Source: [Clostridium] innocuum
GTDB taxonomy: Bacteria; Bacillota_I; Bacilli_A; Erysipelotrichales; Erysipelotrichaceae
Direction: 5' to 3'
Assembly (NCBI GenBank): GCA_012317185.1
Contig: CP048838.1
Coordinates: 1,364,001-1,428,000, forward strand
Length of the DNA: 64,000 nucleotides
Shown: piece by piece, positions 28,154 to 37,258 of the stretch
Layout of the letters: each line of letters opens with the position of its first letter
Position numbering within the stretch: the first letter of the stretch is position 1
Notes under the pieces: generated by a model
What the model was told of the DNA's origin: nothing
Database searches by the model: none
What the model saw: the letters and a program-made list of their open reading frames with translations, nothing else
Made by a program: the position numbers and the translations under genes

Positions 28154-29074
28154 ATGAAAAAAGATATCGTTGAGCTGCGGCATCAGCTTCAGAAAATTGA
28201 ATCGGATAAGCTGTATCTGGAGGAATGCATCGAGCGTCTTCATGAGGTGGAGAGTGCTTTACGGCAGGCCGAGAAACAGCTGAAAAAGGAAACCCGTGAT
28301 GTGGAAAAGCTGAATACCGCATCCGTTGCCTCCATCCTTGCATTTTTTGCAAAGGATAAGGAGGAGCGCCTGGTGAAGGAAGAACAGGAGGCGTTGCAGG
28401 CTGCACTTCATGTGCGGCAGCTTCAGGAAAATGCTAAGGCACTGCGGCAGGATATGGATGCCTGTGAGCTGAATATCGTACAGGAGGAGCTGGTTCGAAA
28501 GCAGCTTGCGGAATGTGAGCTTGCGGAAGCGATACAGCATTCTCCCTACGGAGAAGCGCTGCGTGAGCAGAAGCAGCTTGTAGATGCGCATACACAGCGG
28601 TTAAAGGAAATTCAGGAAGCACTAGAGGCCGGCTATCTTGTGCTGGATCAGCTGAAAAATGCGCTTCGTAGCCTGGACAGTGCATCCTCCTGGGGCTTTA
28701 TGGATATCGCAGGCGGCGGGATTCTCTCTACTGCTATGAAGCATTCCGCAGTTGACAAGGCACAGAAAAAAATCGCACTGCTGAAAATCAATTTGTATAA
28801 GTTTCAGAAGGAGGTTCAGGATGTTCAGGGATTTCAGATAAATACCGTGAAGCTTTCTGATGGAACGGTTGCAATGGATTATCTTTTTGATAATATTTTT
28901 ACGGATATGTTCGTGCAGTCCAAAATCCGGGAATCGGAAAAATCGCTGCAGCAGGCGAAACGTAGAATTGATCAAATTATGGATTCGTTATTGCAGGAGC
29001 GCCAGCACACACAGCAACAGCTGGAAAGGGAACAGGCAGCCTATGAGCGCATGTGCAGGGAGTCTGTAGATTAG
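28154..29074 (+). CDS. Coiled-coil protein of unknown function
   Basis: 306 residues from ATG 28154 (MKKDIVELRHQLQKIESDKL), placed behind GGGAGAGCAAGCAT. Nearly all heptad-rich coiled coil (about 1-200 and 265-306), interrupted by a glycine-rich segment at ~203-218 (SWGFMDIAGGGILSTAMKHS) that marks a widespread Firmicute family of uncharacterised proteins. No signal peptide. Single gene. Confidence 0.8.
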   Translation: MKKDIVELRHQLQKIESDKLYLEECIERLHEVESALRQAEKQLKKETRDVEKLNTASVASILAFFAKDKEERLVKEEQEALQAALHVRQLQENAKALRQDMDACELNIVQEELVRKQLAECELAEAIQHSPYGEALREQKQLVDAHTQRLKEIQEALEAGYLVLDQLKNALRSLDSASSWGFMDIAGGGILSTAMKHSAVDKAQKKIALLKINLYKFQKEVQDVQGFQINTVKLSDGTVAMDYLFDNIFTDMFVQSKIRESEKSLQQAKRRIDQIMDSLLQERQHTQQQLEREQAAYERMCRESVD

Positions 29075-29696
29075 AAACAGCAGCTGCTTCTGGCGCTCGT
29101 TCTTCTGCTGTGCAATGCATGAGAAAAACAATGGTTGGCTATTGGCTGTCCCCGAATATGGAAAAAAGCGGAAGACAAAGAAAGCCTGACTAATCGGGTT
29201 TGGTTCTTATTTGATTGTGGGTGAATTAAAATGAAGGAGAATTCGATACTATTGCAAATTATCTGTCGTATTTGAATGCCTCCTTTTGAAAGCACCCCGA
29301 ATAAGAAAGATTCTGTTTAGCTCTTCTTTTTTACGTTGCTTATGTGTGTATTCTGAAGCAAAAAAGAACCCGGCTTTTGATCTGTGGCTTCCTGTCTGCT
29401 TCCGGATTTCAAATGTGTCCTTTCTGTTTTCTGAAGACCATAAGGAATACTGCTGTGCAGACGTTTTGGCTACTAATCATCGCGTTAGCATAGAAAAATG
29501 CATTACCTGCAAAAGCATAGAAGAGCATCAGAATATGGCTATCAACGCTATGTATCTCTTGTATTTTGCAAATACGCTCAGAATTTGGTAAATAGGAATA
29601 CGATCTGCTGTATTTTCCTGTTTTCTTTTTTAAATCATTATATATTTTACAGTATTTGTGATAAAATAGAAAAAGCATTGGAAAAGGAGAGATAAC
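29075..29696. other. Intergenic, no gene supported
   Basis: A TTG-initiated frame at 29286-29591 has no ribosome site and poor codon use, so it is not annotated. GATAAAAT near 29661 is a plausible -10 for the following operon. Confidence 0.45.
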
Positions 29697-30401
29697 ATGC
29701 TGGAATTGCGCAATGTATCCTTTGAGGTAGATGGAAAAAAGATTTTAAACAACATCAGTCTGACGATGGAAGACAATAGATTTACCGTAATTACAGGCCC
29801 CAACGGCGGTGGGAAATCAACGCTGGCAAAGCTGATTATGGGGATTGAAAAACCAACAGAGGGAGAGATTTTGTTTGATGGGGAGGACATTACGGCAATG
29901 TCTATCGACGAACGGGCAAAACGAAAAATCGGTTATGCCTTTCAGCAGCCCCCCAGATTTAAGGGAATGAGTGTGCGTAAGCTGTTGTCCCTGGCACACG
30001 GTAAGGATTTGGATGAGGAAATCTGCTGCAGCTATCTGACGGATGTCGGACTGTGCTCCAAAGATTATCTGAACAGAGATGTGGATGCTTCTCTGTCCGG
30101 AGGCGAGGTAAAGCGGATTGAAATTGCGAGTATTCTCGCGCGCGACTTAAAGCTTTCCATATTCGATGAACCTGAGGCGGGCATCGATCTGTGGAGCTTT
30201 GCGAAGCTGGTGGAAACCTTCCAGAAGCTGCAAAGGGAATCCAGACAGTCCATTATCCTGATATCCCATCAGGAGCGGATCATGCAGCTGGCGGATGAAA
30301 TCATTATTATCGAAAACGGGGCAATCAAAACAAAAGGGAAGAGGGATGATATTCTTCCGTCACTTATGAGTGAATTTGATTCCTGTGAATTTAAAAAGTA
30401 G
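29697..30401 (+). CDS. SufC-like Fe-S assembly ATPase (SmsC type)
   Basis: 234 residues; RBS AAAAGGAGAGATAAC. ABC ATPase with Walker A GPNGGGKST, signature LSGGEVKR, Walker B LSIFDEPEAGID and H-loop ILISHQER. Similarity to SufC is strongest because the partner is a SufB/D-like scaffold 9 bp downstream, not a permease. It should power Fe-S cluster assembly or transfer on that scaffold. Confidence 0.88.
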   Translation: MLELRNVSFEVDGKKILNNISLTMEDNRFTVITGPNGGGKSTLAKLIMGIEKPTEGEILFDGEDITAMSIDERAKRKIGYAFQQPPRFKGMSVRKLLSLAHGKDLDEEICCSYLTDVGLCSKDYLNRDVDASLSGGEVKRIEIASILARDLKLSIFDEPEAGIDLWSFAKLVETFQKLQRESRQSIILISHQERIMQLADEIIIIENGAIKTKGKRDDILPSLMSEFDSCEFKK

Positions 30402-30410
30402 GTGAGGCAG

Positions 30411-31331
30411 ATGGAACAGATGGAAAAAAATCTGCTGAAGACAGTAGCGGATATCAGCGGCTTTATGCCGGGCAGTGCCTTCAGCTTAAGAAAAAACGGA
30501 GCAGGTGTGGAACGTCACTCTACAGAGCATGTAAAAATTCTGGCAAAAACAGACAAGCCGGGTATCGATATCATCGTGGATGACAATACGGTGGGGGAAA
30601 GTATACATATTCCGGTTATTCTGACAGACAGCGGCATTCAGGATATGGTATATAACGATTTCTATATCGGAGAGGGTGCGGATGTGGAGATTGTAGCCGG
30701 ATGCGGTATTCACAATGACGGCTGTGACACTTCACAGCATGACGGAATTCATACCTTTCATATCGGAAGAAATGCCAGCATTACCTATACGGAAAAGCAT
30801 TATGGAGAAGGCAGCGGTAGCGGAGGCAGAATACTGAATCCGACAACCGTCATTCATATGGAGGAAGGCTCCTTTGCCAAAATGGATATGAGCCAGATTA
30901 AAGGGGTTGACTCCACCTTTCGTAAAACGGAGGCAAATTTAGGTGCAACTGCCAAGCTGGTGATCAATGAAAAGCTGATGACGCATGGAGAGCAGAAGGC
31001 ACATTCGGATGTGACGGTGAATCTGAATGGAGAGGACAGCGTTGTTCAGATTGTTTCCCGATCTGTAGGAAAAGATACTTCCGTGCAGGTGTTTCATCCG
31101 ATCGCAGTGGGAAATAATCGTTCCCGTGCACATATTCAGTGTGATTCCATCATTATGGGAAAAGCAAAAATCAGTTCAATACCGGAAATTGCTGCGAATC
31201 ATGTGGATGCGGAAATCATCCATGAGGCAGCCATCGGGAAAATCAACAATGATCAGCTGATCAAGCTGCAGACATTCGGGTTAAACAGCGAGGAAGCGGA
31301 AAAGGTCATTGTGGACGGTTTCTTAAAGTGA
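30411..31331 (+). CDS. SufB/SufD-like Fe-S scaffold (SmsB type)
   Basis: 306 residues from ATG 30411, behind AGGTGAGG. Compact version of the SufB/D beta-helix core (ADVEIVAGCGIHNDGCDTSQHDGIHTF is the Cys/His-rich region; SIIMGKAKISSIPEI and LIKLQTFGLNSEEAEKVIVDGFL are the C-terminal SufB/D hallmark). No SufS, SufU or SufE gene is adjacent. This two-gene layout matches the minimal SufC/SufB-like SMS system proposed as an ancestral Fe-S machinery; that assignment is inferred. Confidence 0.85.
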   Translation: MEQMEKNLLKTVADISGFMPGSAFSLRKNGAGVERHSTEHVKILAKTDKPGIDIIVDDNTVGESIHIPVILTDSGIQDMVYNDFYIGEGADVEIVAGCGIHNDGCDTSQHDGIHTFHIGRNASITYTEKHYGEGSGSGGRILNPTTVIHMEEGSFAKMDMSQIKGVDSTFRKTEANLGATAKLVINEKLMTHGEQKAHSDVTVNLNGEDSVVQIVSRSVGKDTSVQVFHPIAVGNNRSRAHIQCDSIIMGKAKISSIPEIAANHVDAEIIHEAAIGKINNDQLIKLQTFGLNSEEAEKVIVDGFLK

Positions 31332-31353
31332 TTAAAAAAATGATATTTACAAC

Positions 31354-31407
31354 AAGGAGATGTTTTCTTCCCAGAGGCAGTACAGGGAGAAGGACCTCCT
31401 TTTTTTG
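31354..31407 (+). terminator. Terminator of SufC/SufB-like operon
   Basis: Compound hairpin: outer AGGAG/CTCCT and inner TCTTCCC/GGGAGA arms, followed by T7. Confidence 0.75.
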
Positions 31408-31435
31408 CTGTTCTGAAAGAAATCTGAAATATATC

Positions 31436-31466
31436 TTGACCTTATCCCTGAGCGAAGGTGTACGAT
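31436..31466 (+). promoter_or_regulatory. MerR-type promoter with 19-bp spacer
   Basis: TTGACC (31436-31441), exactly 19 bp, then TACGAT (31461-31466). ACCTT and AAGGT form a dyad inside the spacer. The long spacer with internal dyad is the signature of promoters that MerR proteins untwist. It lies directly before the MerR-methyltransferase gene, implying autoregulation. Confidence 0.8.
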
Positions 31467-31484
31467 ATGCATGAGGTGATACAA

Positions 31485-32549
31485 ATGTATAAGATAAAGG
31501 AGCTGGCAGAGCTGTATGGCATCCATACGAATGTGCTGCGGTTTTATGAAAAAAAGGGGCTGCTTGCCTCACGGCGGCTCACGAACGGCTATCGTGTCTA
31601 CGGAGAGGATGAGCGGGCTATATTGCAGAAAATTCTGCTGTATCGCGCAATGAATTTTTCACTTGCGGATATCAGGGAGCTTTTAAGCAGGGAAAAGGGG
31701 AATGCGCAGGAGCTGTATTTCCAACAGCTGCAGCTGTTAAACGCGCACCTGCATGAACTGACAGCGGTACGCGATCATATTTCGCAGGAGTTGAATGCGA
31801 TGCTGGCAAACACCTATGAGGAGCAGCAGGATCAAAAGGAAATGCAGCGACTGCTGCAGGAATTAAATAAGAACCGGGAATGGAAGGATCGCTGGGATTT
31901 TGATTCCTTTGCAAAGGTGTATGATGAGGTCGTGCATATGCCCGCAGTACAGGGACTGCCGTTTTATGAGGCATATGACCATGTACTGGATGAAACTGCG
32001 AAGCATGCGCAAATGCATGGCGGCAGGGTTTTGGATGTCGGTTGTGGAACCGGAAATCTGGGTGAGCGCTTAGCTGCTGCAGGATTGTCGGTTGAGGGGG
32101 TGGATCAGTCATTGGAAATGCTGATTCAGGCAAAGAAGAAGCTGCCGGACATGCTTCTTCATCAGGGAACCTTTCTTTCCCTCCCCTTTGAAAAATGCTC
32201 GTTCGATACCATAACGGCGTCCTATGCTTTCCACCACTGTGATGCACAGGAACGGCTTCTCGCCGTTCGTGAAATGAAGCGGGTACTGTGCAGACAGGGG
32301 CGCATTGTGATTGCTGATCTCATGTTTGAGCATGCACAGGATCGCATGAAGTATGAGCAGCACTGTACCCCACAGCAGAAAGCAGAGCTGGAGGATGAAT
32401 ATTTTACAACCGTTGAGGAGCTGACACACATTTTTTCGGAAGAAGGCTTTATATGCACAAATTATAAGGTTTCTGATATTTTGTGGATTTTTGTGGCTGA
32501 TTTATCAGAAGAAGACAGGGAATGCAGGAAAAACAAACGCTTTATCTGA
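31485..32549 (+). CDS. MerR regulator fused to SAM-dependent methyltransferase
   Basis: 354 residues from ATG 31485 (MYKIKELAELYG); the upstream GTG at 31458 overlaps the -10 box and is excluded. Residues 1-70 are a MerR winged helix (NVLRFYEKKGLLASRRLTNGY), 80-130 the coiled-coil dimer helix, and ~145-350 a class I methyltransferase with motif I VLDVGCGTGNLGERLA, motif II VEGVDQS and post-motif AFHHCDAQERLLAV. MerR sensor domains usually bind a drug or metal; here the effector domain is an enzyme. Substrate unknown. It may methylate the molecule it senses. Confidence 0.9.
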   Translation: MYKIKELAELYGIHTNVLRFYEKKGLLASRRLTNGYRVYGEDERAILQKILLYRAMNFSLADIRELLSREKGNAQELYFQQLQLLNAHLHELTAVRDHISQELNAMLANTYEEQQDQKEMQRLLQELNKNREWKDRWDFDSFAKVYDEVVHMPAVQGLPFYEAYDHVLDETAKHAQMHGGRVLDVGCGTGNLGERLAAAGLSVEGVDQSLEMLIQAKKKLPDMLLHQGTFLSLPFEKCSFDTITASYAFHHCDAQERLLAVREMKRVLCRQGRIVIADLMFEHAQDRMKYEQHCTPQQKAELEDEYFTTVEELTHIFSEEGFICTNYKVSDILWIFVADLSEEDRECRKNKRFI

Positions 32550-32620
32550 TATCTACGAATCGTCGATAGGTGATTTTGCGAAAGCATGATATGATACCTG
32601 TATAGAAACGAGGTGCATGT

Positions 32621-33427
32621 ATGCAGCAAAAGGAGATTGGCATGCAGATTTCTGCAGCAAGAAAGAAGTTAAAGTATACACAGCGAGAGCTTGCAGAAAA
32701 GCTTGGAGTGAGTGATAAGACAATCAGTAAGTGGGAGCGTGGCGTAGGCTATCCGGACATTTCCTTGCTTCTGCCGCTGTGCAGGGAGCTTGGCATAGAG
32801 GTTTCCCAGCTGCTCGGGGATGAGGAAACGGATACGCAAAAGCAGGGAAATGAAAAAAATCTAAAGAATCTTGCAGATTATGCTGTTTTGAAGGTGAAGG
32901 AAAACAGGGAACGTATTCAGCGATGGATTTGGATTATGCTCAGTGCACTTGCTGTGTTGTCCATCGGCATCTGCCTGTTGTGCAATTATGTTCTGGAGGG
33001 AGCGATCAGCTGGGCATGGATTGCTGTTGTGTCTGTCATATATGGATGGATGATTCTTACGGCATTGCTTATGTCACATCGCTATTTGATCGAAAAAACA
33101 ATGCTGGTGGGAATGGTGATGCTGTTTCCTTATCTGTACTGCCTGTCATTGCAGCTTCCGATTTCAAATTTTCTCCCCCTGTCCTGGACGATTGCTGCCG
33201 CTGCTGATGTATTTGCAGTTCTTATCTATCTGGTATTGCTGCACAGCCGCATATCCTTCTGGTTCAAGCTGACAATCATTGTCATATTGTCCGGAATCTT
33301 TAATTCCTTTGTGCAGTGGCTGACAGAAGGGGGTCTAAGTCAGATGCTGCTGCAGCTGTTTGGAAATCTTTTTGCAGCTGTGATTTTAGCAATTGTGGGA
33401 ATCTATGCAAGGGGGCATGCAAAATGA
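32621..33427 (+). CDS. XRE-family regulator with membrane domain
   Basis: 268 residues; RBS ACGAGGTGCATGT. Residues 8-62 are a Cro/CI helix-turn-helix (TQRELAEKLGVSDKTISKWERG). Residues ~100-265 contain about six hydrophobic helices. Such membrane-bound XRE proteins are common in Firmicutes, often beside a small membrane partner as here. Stop overlaps the next start (ATGA). Confidence 0.88.
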   Translation: MQQKEIGMQISAARKKLKYTQRELAEKLGVSDKTISKWERGVGYPDISLLLPLCRELGIEVSQLLGDEETDTQKQGNEKNLKNLADYAVLKVKENRERIQRWIWIMLSALAVLSIGICLLCNYVLEGAISWAWIAVVSVIYGWMILTALLMSHRYLIEKTMLVGMVMLFPYLYCLSLQLPISNFLPLSWTIAAAADVFAVLIYLVLLHSRISFWFKLTIIVILSGIFNSFVQWLTEGGLSQMLLQLFGNLFAAVILAIVGIYARGHAK

Positions 33428-33699
33428 ATCCTGTTGAAAAAATGAATGAATTACAGAGACGTGTAGATGCAGTAAATCATAGCGTTATGAAAAAGCGGGA
33501 ACAGCTTATGAAGCCCACGAAGAAACAGATGGAGATATCTGTTCTTGTATCTACAGGAGGCAGTATTGTCTTTCTGATCGTGGCCGGCGTAGTATACTTT
33601 GTATATCATCTGCATCTGCAGGCAGCATCTTGTACTGCCATAGCGGGCCTGCTGTTGCTGAATGCCGGAATTATGAAAAATAAAAAAAGCAAGTCTTGA
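33424..33699 (+). CDS. Small membrane protein, partner of XRE regulator
   Basis: 91 residues, ATG overlapping the preceding stop. N-terminal coiled coil (1-38: VEKMNELQRRVDAVNHSV) and two membrane helices (about 42-62 and 66-82) with a basic tail. Translational coupling suggests it works with the membrane-bound regulator. No known family recognised. Confidence 0.75.
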   Translation: MNPVEKMNELQRRVDAVNHSVMKKREQLMKPTKKQMEISVLVSTGGSIVFLIVAGVVYFVYHLHLQAASCTAIAGLLLLNAGIMKNKKSKS

Positions 33700-33744
33700 G
33701 AACGACATAATTTTCATTATAATTAAACTCATGGAGAGGATATT

Positions 33745-34362
33745 ATGAAGAAAATTATGTTTTTTTGTCTGCTGGCACTTATGGCAGCACTGCCTGTACA
33801 GGCAAATACAAGAGAGGAAGTTGAATTTAGCAAATGTACAGATGGAGACACCGCACATTTTAAAATCAATGGCAAGGATACGACAGTACGATTTCTGGCA
33901 ATCAATGCGCCTGAATATACCAAAACCAAAGAGCCCTATGGCAAAGAGGCAAGCGCTTATGTGTGTGATGCCTTGAAATCTGCGGAAACGATCGAGCTGG
34001 AATATGATGACGGCAGTGATAAGCTGGATAAATACGGACGCACACTGGCATGGGTGTTTGCGGATGATGTCCTGCTGCAAAAGGAGCTTGTAAAGAAGGG
34101 ACTGGCAGAGGTGAAGTATCTGTATGGTGATTATGCATATACGAAGGAGCTGCAGACGCTGGAGAAAGAAGCAAAAAAAGAGAAGCTGAATATGTGGAGC
34201 GATGGATTGGCTGCTGAAGAGGAACATAATGAAACGATACAGTATGTATTGGGAGCTGCAGGCGGTGTTATCTTAATTGTTTTCGGGCTGTTCTTTGCAA
34301 AGGGCAAGCGCAATAAACAGCGCTATATCCGCAAGGGAGTAAAGCAGCTGCGCAGGAAATAA
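33745..34362 (+). CDS. Membrane-anchored thermonuclease-like protein
   Basis: 205 residues; RBS GGAGAGGATATT. Signal peptide 1-21 (FFCLLALMAALPVQA). Staphylococcal-nuclease OB fold ~25-150 with DGDTAHF, VRFLAINAPEY (metal and Arg site) and DKYGRTLAWVFADD. A C-terminal helix ~170-188 (YVLGAAGGVILIVFGLFFA) plus a basic tail KGKRNKQRYIRKG anchors it outside the membrane, unlike the secreted enzyme. It should cleave extracellular DNA or RNA at the cell surface, for defence, nutrient or uptake purposes. Confidence 0.9.
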   Translation: MKKIMFFCLLALMAALPVQANTREEVEFSKCTDGDTAHFKINGKDTTVRFLAINAPEYTKTKEPYGKEASAYVCDALKSAETIELEYDDGSDKLDKYGRTLAWVFADDVLLQKELVKKGLAEVKYLYGDYAYTKELQTLEKEAKKEKLNMWSDGLAAEEEHNETIQYVLGAAGGVILIVFGLFFAKGKRNKQRYIRKGVKQLRRK

Positions 34363-34706
34363 CAGAAAATGTACGCCTTCATGTGGGAAAGGCGGTAACT
34401 GCTGTTAAAGCTTCTTTACTGCAAACAAGCTAAGCTGCAAAGGAAATACATGCAGAAAAGGAGCATTTTCTACAGGCAGGTTCCAGGGATTTTCTGGCAA
34501 GAAAAGCCTGGCAGGTCTCATGCTCTTATCTTAACGACAGCTTTGCCATATGGGATGGTGACTGCAATGCTTATATACAGATAGTTACTGCATATCAAAA
34601 GCCGTGGGAAGCTTTTCGCCTTCGTTACGAAAACGGTTGTGCAGAGGGTGTGCGCTTTACAAGCACTGCTTTCGCATGATATAAGAGAGAAATGTGGCTG
34701 TTTCTA
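34363..34706. other. Intergenic, nothing recognised
   Basis: No coding frame of note and no strong terminator after the nuclease gene. Confidence 0.45.
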
Positions 34707-34737
34707 TTGACCTGTACGCCGCGTACAGGTATATGGT
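34707..34737 (+). promoter_or_regulatory. MerR-type promoter with perfect operator
   Basis: TTGACC (34707-34712), 19 bp, TATGGT (34732-34737). A 9+9-bp perfect dyad ACCTGTACG/CGTACAGGT (34710-34718, 34722-34730) fills the spacer. It precedes the MerR gene at 34756, so that gene is probably self-activated. Confidence 0.85.
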
Positions 34738-34755
34738 TTAGCTGGAGGTGATCTC

Positions 34756-35652
34756 ATGAAACTACAGGAAGTGGCACAGCAGGTACAAATGACCAAGCGG
34801 GCCATCAAGTATTATGAGGAAAAGGGACTGCTGCAGGTGGAAAAGGATGAAAACGGTTATCGCCGGTATACCGAAGATCACATAGCTGTTCTGCAACAGA
34901 TTCAGGTTTATCGAAAGCTGGGGATGGAGCTATCCGCCATTCAACGTATTTTGCATGATCCCCAGGTGGAGCAAGAGGAGCTGCAGCGGCTTGAAGAACA
35001 GATGCAGAGATATCTGGAGCAGCAATCTGCACAGCTGGCGGCAGTGCAACAAATGCTGGCAGGCGCAAAGGATTACCAGGTACTGCAGGAGCAGCTTGAT
35101 TATCAAACAATTGCGGCAGCTATTCAGGAAATGATACCGGGCTTTTATGGCAAGCTCTTTCTGCATCATTTTCTGCCGTATCTCCAGATCCCCATCACGA
35201 CGCAGGAGCAGCGGGATGCCTATCAGGCAATTCTCACATTCTGGGATACAACCGACCTGAAGATGCCGCTGTCTATGAGAATCGTTACATTTCTAACGGG
35301 GTTTCTACAAAATCAGCAGGCCGCGGCTATACAGGCAAGGCTGGATGCACAGCTGAAAAGGCTACTGGAACCTGATGCAAAGCAGTACGCGCAAATGAAA
35401 AAGGCGGTTCTCCATCAGTATCGGATTCAGAAATATTGTCTGCTTCGCTACCTGCCTTCCTCAATCAGTAAACGACACTGGATGATGGAGCTGCAAAGAA
35501 GTGGTTACAATGATATATTCCTGCCGAATATGGAGAAGCTGAGTCCAGCCTATCGTGAATATCGAAATGCCCTTTATGCAATCAATGATAGAATTTGTAC
35601 AGAGCTGAATCTGGGCTATGATGAATATTTTCATCTCGTGAAAAAATCATAA
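34756..35652 (+). CDS. MerR-family transcriptional regulator with long C-terminal domain
   Basis: 298 residues; RBS GGAGGTGATCTC. MerR winged helix 1-70 (TKRAIKYYEEKGLLQVEKDENGYRRY), Gln-rich dimer coiled coil 75-125, then a ~170-residue helical effector domain with Trp/Tyr/Phe residues, suited to a hydrophobic or drug-like ligand. No thiol cluster for metals. No efflux or enzyme gene follows on the same strand, so its target beyond itself is elsewhere or unknown. Confidence 0.88.
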   Translation: MKLQEVAQQVQMTKRAIKYYEEKGLLQVEKDENGYRRYTEDHIAVLQQIQVYRKLGMELSAIQRILHDPQVEQEELQRLEEQMQRYLEQQSAQLAAVQQMLAGAKDYQVLQEQLDYQTIAAAIQEMIPGFYGKLFLHHFLPYLQIPITTQEQRDAYQAILTFWDTTDLKMPLSMRIVTFLTGFLQNQQAAAIQARLDAQLKRLLEPDAKQYAQMKKAVLHQYRIQKYCLLRYLPSSISKRHWMMELQRSGYNDIFLPNMEKLSPAYREYRNALYAINDRICTELNLGYDEYFHLVKKS

Positions 35653-35787
35653 AACTCTTTTTATCGGTACTTGAAATCAGCACCATCCACATCAGAAACA
35701 GAGAGTATCAGGCAGGTGGTACGCTATTGTTGTGCTACGTTTTTAGAAACGCACAGCGTGTATGTTAACGTACAAGCACTCCTGCAT

Positions 35788-35822
35788 AAAAAAACAAGGC
35801 ATTTTGCGTGCCTTGCTTTTTT
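35788..35822. terminator. Bidirectional terminator
   Basis: CAAGGCA (35795-35801) and TGCCTTG (35809-35815) with A7 before and T6 after, serving the MerR gene on plus and the flavodiiron gene on minus. Confidence 0.88.
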
Positions 35823-35855
35823 ATGTATATGCTCACTGGCAGAGCTGAATCAAAC

Positions 35856-37055
35856 CTACATCGCCTTGATTTCTTCAGCAATCTGTTTACCAAGCTCCAT
35901 CAGTGCGTCCAAATCCGCTTCACTCGGCGTGTAATTCTGTGAAACAACCTCATCATTCAGCAGTGTGATTCCTGCCTTTTCCAGTCGGGCATTGATTTCC
36001 TTTGTGACGAGATTTGCCCAGCCATAGGAACCAAAGCCAAGCCCCTTTTTATTCTTCACCTTGCAGGTGATGAGCTTTTCCAGAAATGCCGCAATGCTTC
36101 CCGCCATGGCATTGTTGTAATTCCCGCTTCCGACCAGAACCGCCTTGGCATCCAGCAGTTCCTTTTGTATGATTGCGGGGGAGGTCATTGAGCATTTGAA
36201 GATTTTTACACAAATTCCGTTTCTTCCCATGCCCTCAGCGAGCGCTTCAGCCATCATCTGTGTATGCTTCCAGACACTTTCATATACAATGACCGCCTTA
36301 TCAACCGCCTTGAAGGTCGCAAAATCCTCATATGCCTGAAACAGCTCCGGCAGATAGCTTCTCCAGATAATACCATGTGCCGGGGCAATCATATCAATGT
36401 CAAGATTCATATCCCGAATCTGCTTCAGCTTATTGGCAACCTGCATACCATACGGCATCACGATATTTGCATAGTAATCCTTTGCGCGATCAATACACTT
36501 GGCAGCACCGTGTGCATCATCAAAGATATCATAGCTTGCAATGTGCTGTCCGAACGCATCATTGGAGAATGCAATTTTCTGCTCTGCGACATAGGTCAGC
36601 ATGTTATCCGGCCAGTGAATCATCGGCATTTCCACAAACGTAAGCGTATAACGCCCGGTGGACAAGGTATCACCGGTTTTCACCCTTTGAAAATCATAGC
36701 TTTTGAAATACTGCTTCAGCATGATGCCCACACCGGCATTGCTGGCATACGGTCTGGCATTGGGATAATCCTTCATAAATTTCAGGAAGCCTCCGGAATG
36801 ATCCGGCTCTGCATGCTGTACGATAACATTGTCAATGGTTCGCTCACCGATTACCGAACGAATACGCTCCATCATCGTATCATAGAATTCTTCCTCAACA
36901 GTATCAATCAGTGTCACCTGCTCATCGACAATCAGATAGGAATTATAGGTCGTCCCTTCTGCAATCGGAAACAGATCACCGTGAAAATGACGGCAATTGA
37001 AATCATGAACACCGACCCAGTACATATTTTCTTTAATTTGTATTGCTTGTTTCAT
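35856..37055 (-). CDS. Flavodiiron protein (A-type flavoprotein)
   Basis: 399 residues from ATG 37055 behind AGGTGAAGGAA. Metallo-beta-lactamase-like diiron domain (1-250) with His81-x-Glu83-x-Asp85-His86 (QHAEPDHSGG), MIHWPD, SNDAFGQH and APAHGIIW supplying remaining ligands; flavodoxin domain ~255-399 (VIVYESVWKHTQMMAEALAEGM, GFGSYGWANLVTKEI). It reduces O2 to water and/or NO to N2O, protecting an anaerobe. Single gene, divergent from nagA. Confidence 0.95.
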   Translation of the reverse strand: MKQAIQIKENMYWVGVHDFNCRHFHGDLFPIAEGTTYNSYLIVDEQVTLIDTVEEEFYDTMMERIRSVIGERTIDNVIVQHAEPDHSGGFLKFMKDYPNARPYASNAGVGIMLKQYFKSYDFQRVKTGDTLSTGRYTLTFVEMPMIHWPDNMLTYVAEQKIAFSNDAFGQHIASYDIFDDAHGAAKCIDRAKDYYANIVMPYGMQVANKLKQIRDMNLDIDMIAPAHGIIWRSYLPELFQAYEDFATFKAVDKAVIVYESVWKHTQMMAEALAEGMGRNGICVKIFKCSMTSPAIIQKELLDAKAVLVGSGNYNNAMAGSIAAFLEKLITCKVKNKKGLGFGSYGWANLVTKEINARLEKAGITLLNDEVVSQNYTPSEADLDALMELGKQIAEEIKAM

Positions 37056-37102
37056 TTCCTTCACCTCTGATTTCTATTTTAATATGATATAAGGAGGATG
37101 TC

Positions 37103-37140
37103 CACTTATTTAATTTTTTTATTCACAAATTAAATAAGTG
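37103..37140. repeat. 14-bp perfect inverted repeat between flavodiiron gene and nagA
   Basis: CACTTATTTAATTT (37103-37116) and its inverse AAATTAAATAAGTG (37127-37140) around 10 bp. It is 48-85 bp upstream of the flavodiiron start. Candidate operator; the regulator is unknown. Confidence 0.7.
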
Positions 37141-37258
37141 ACATTGTTTGCAGTTTTTAGCAGAAACGGTACACGAATTGAAAATTAAGTTGCAAACCCG
37201 TTTAAATTAAAAGATTCGGGTAGTATAATAAAGATATCAATAAAGGAGGAGCTATTTC

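Noticed and set aside
29286..29591. 101-codon plus frame before the SufC-like gene
   Set aside because: TTG start without ribosome site, codon use unlike real genes in the window.
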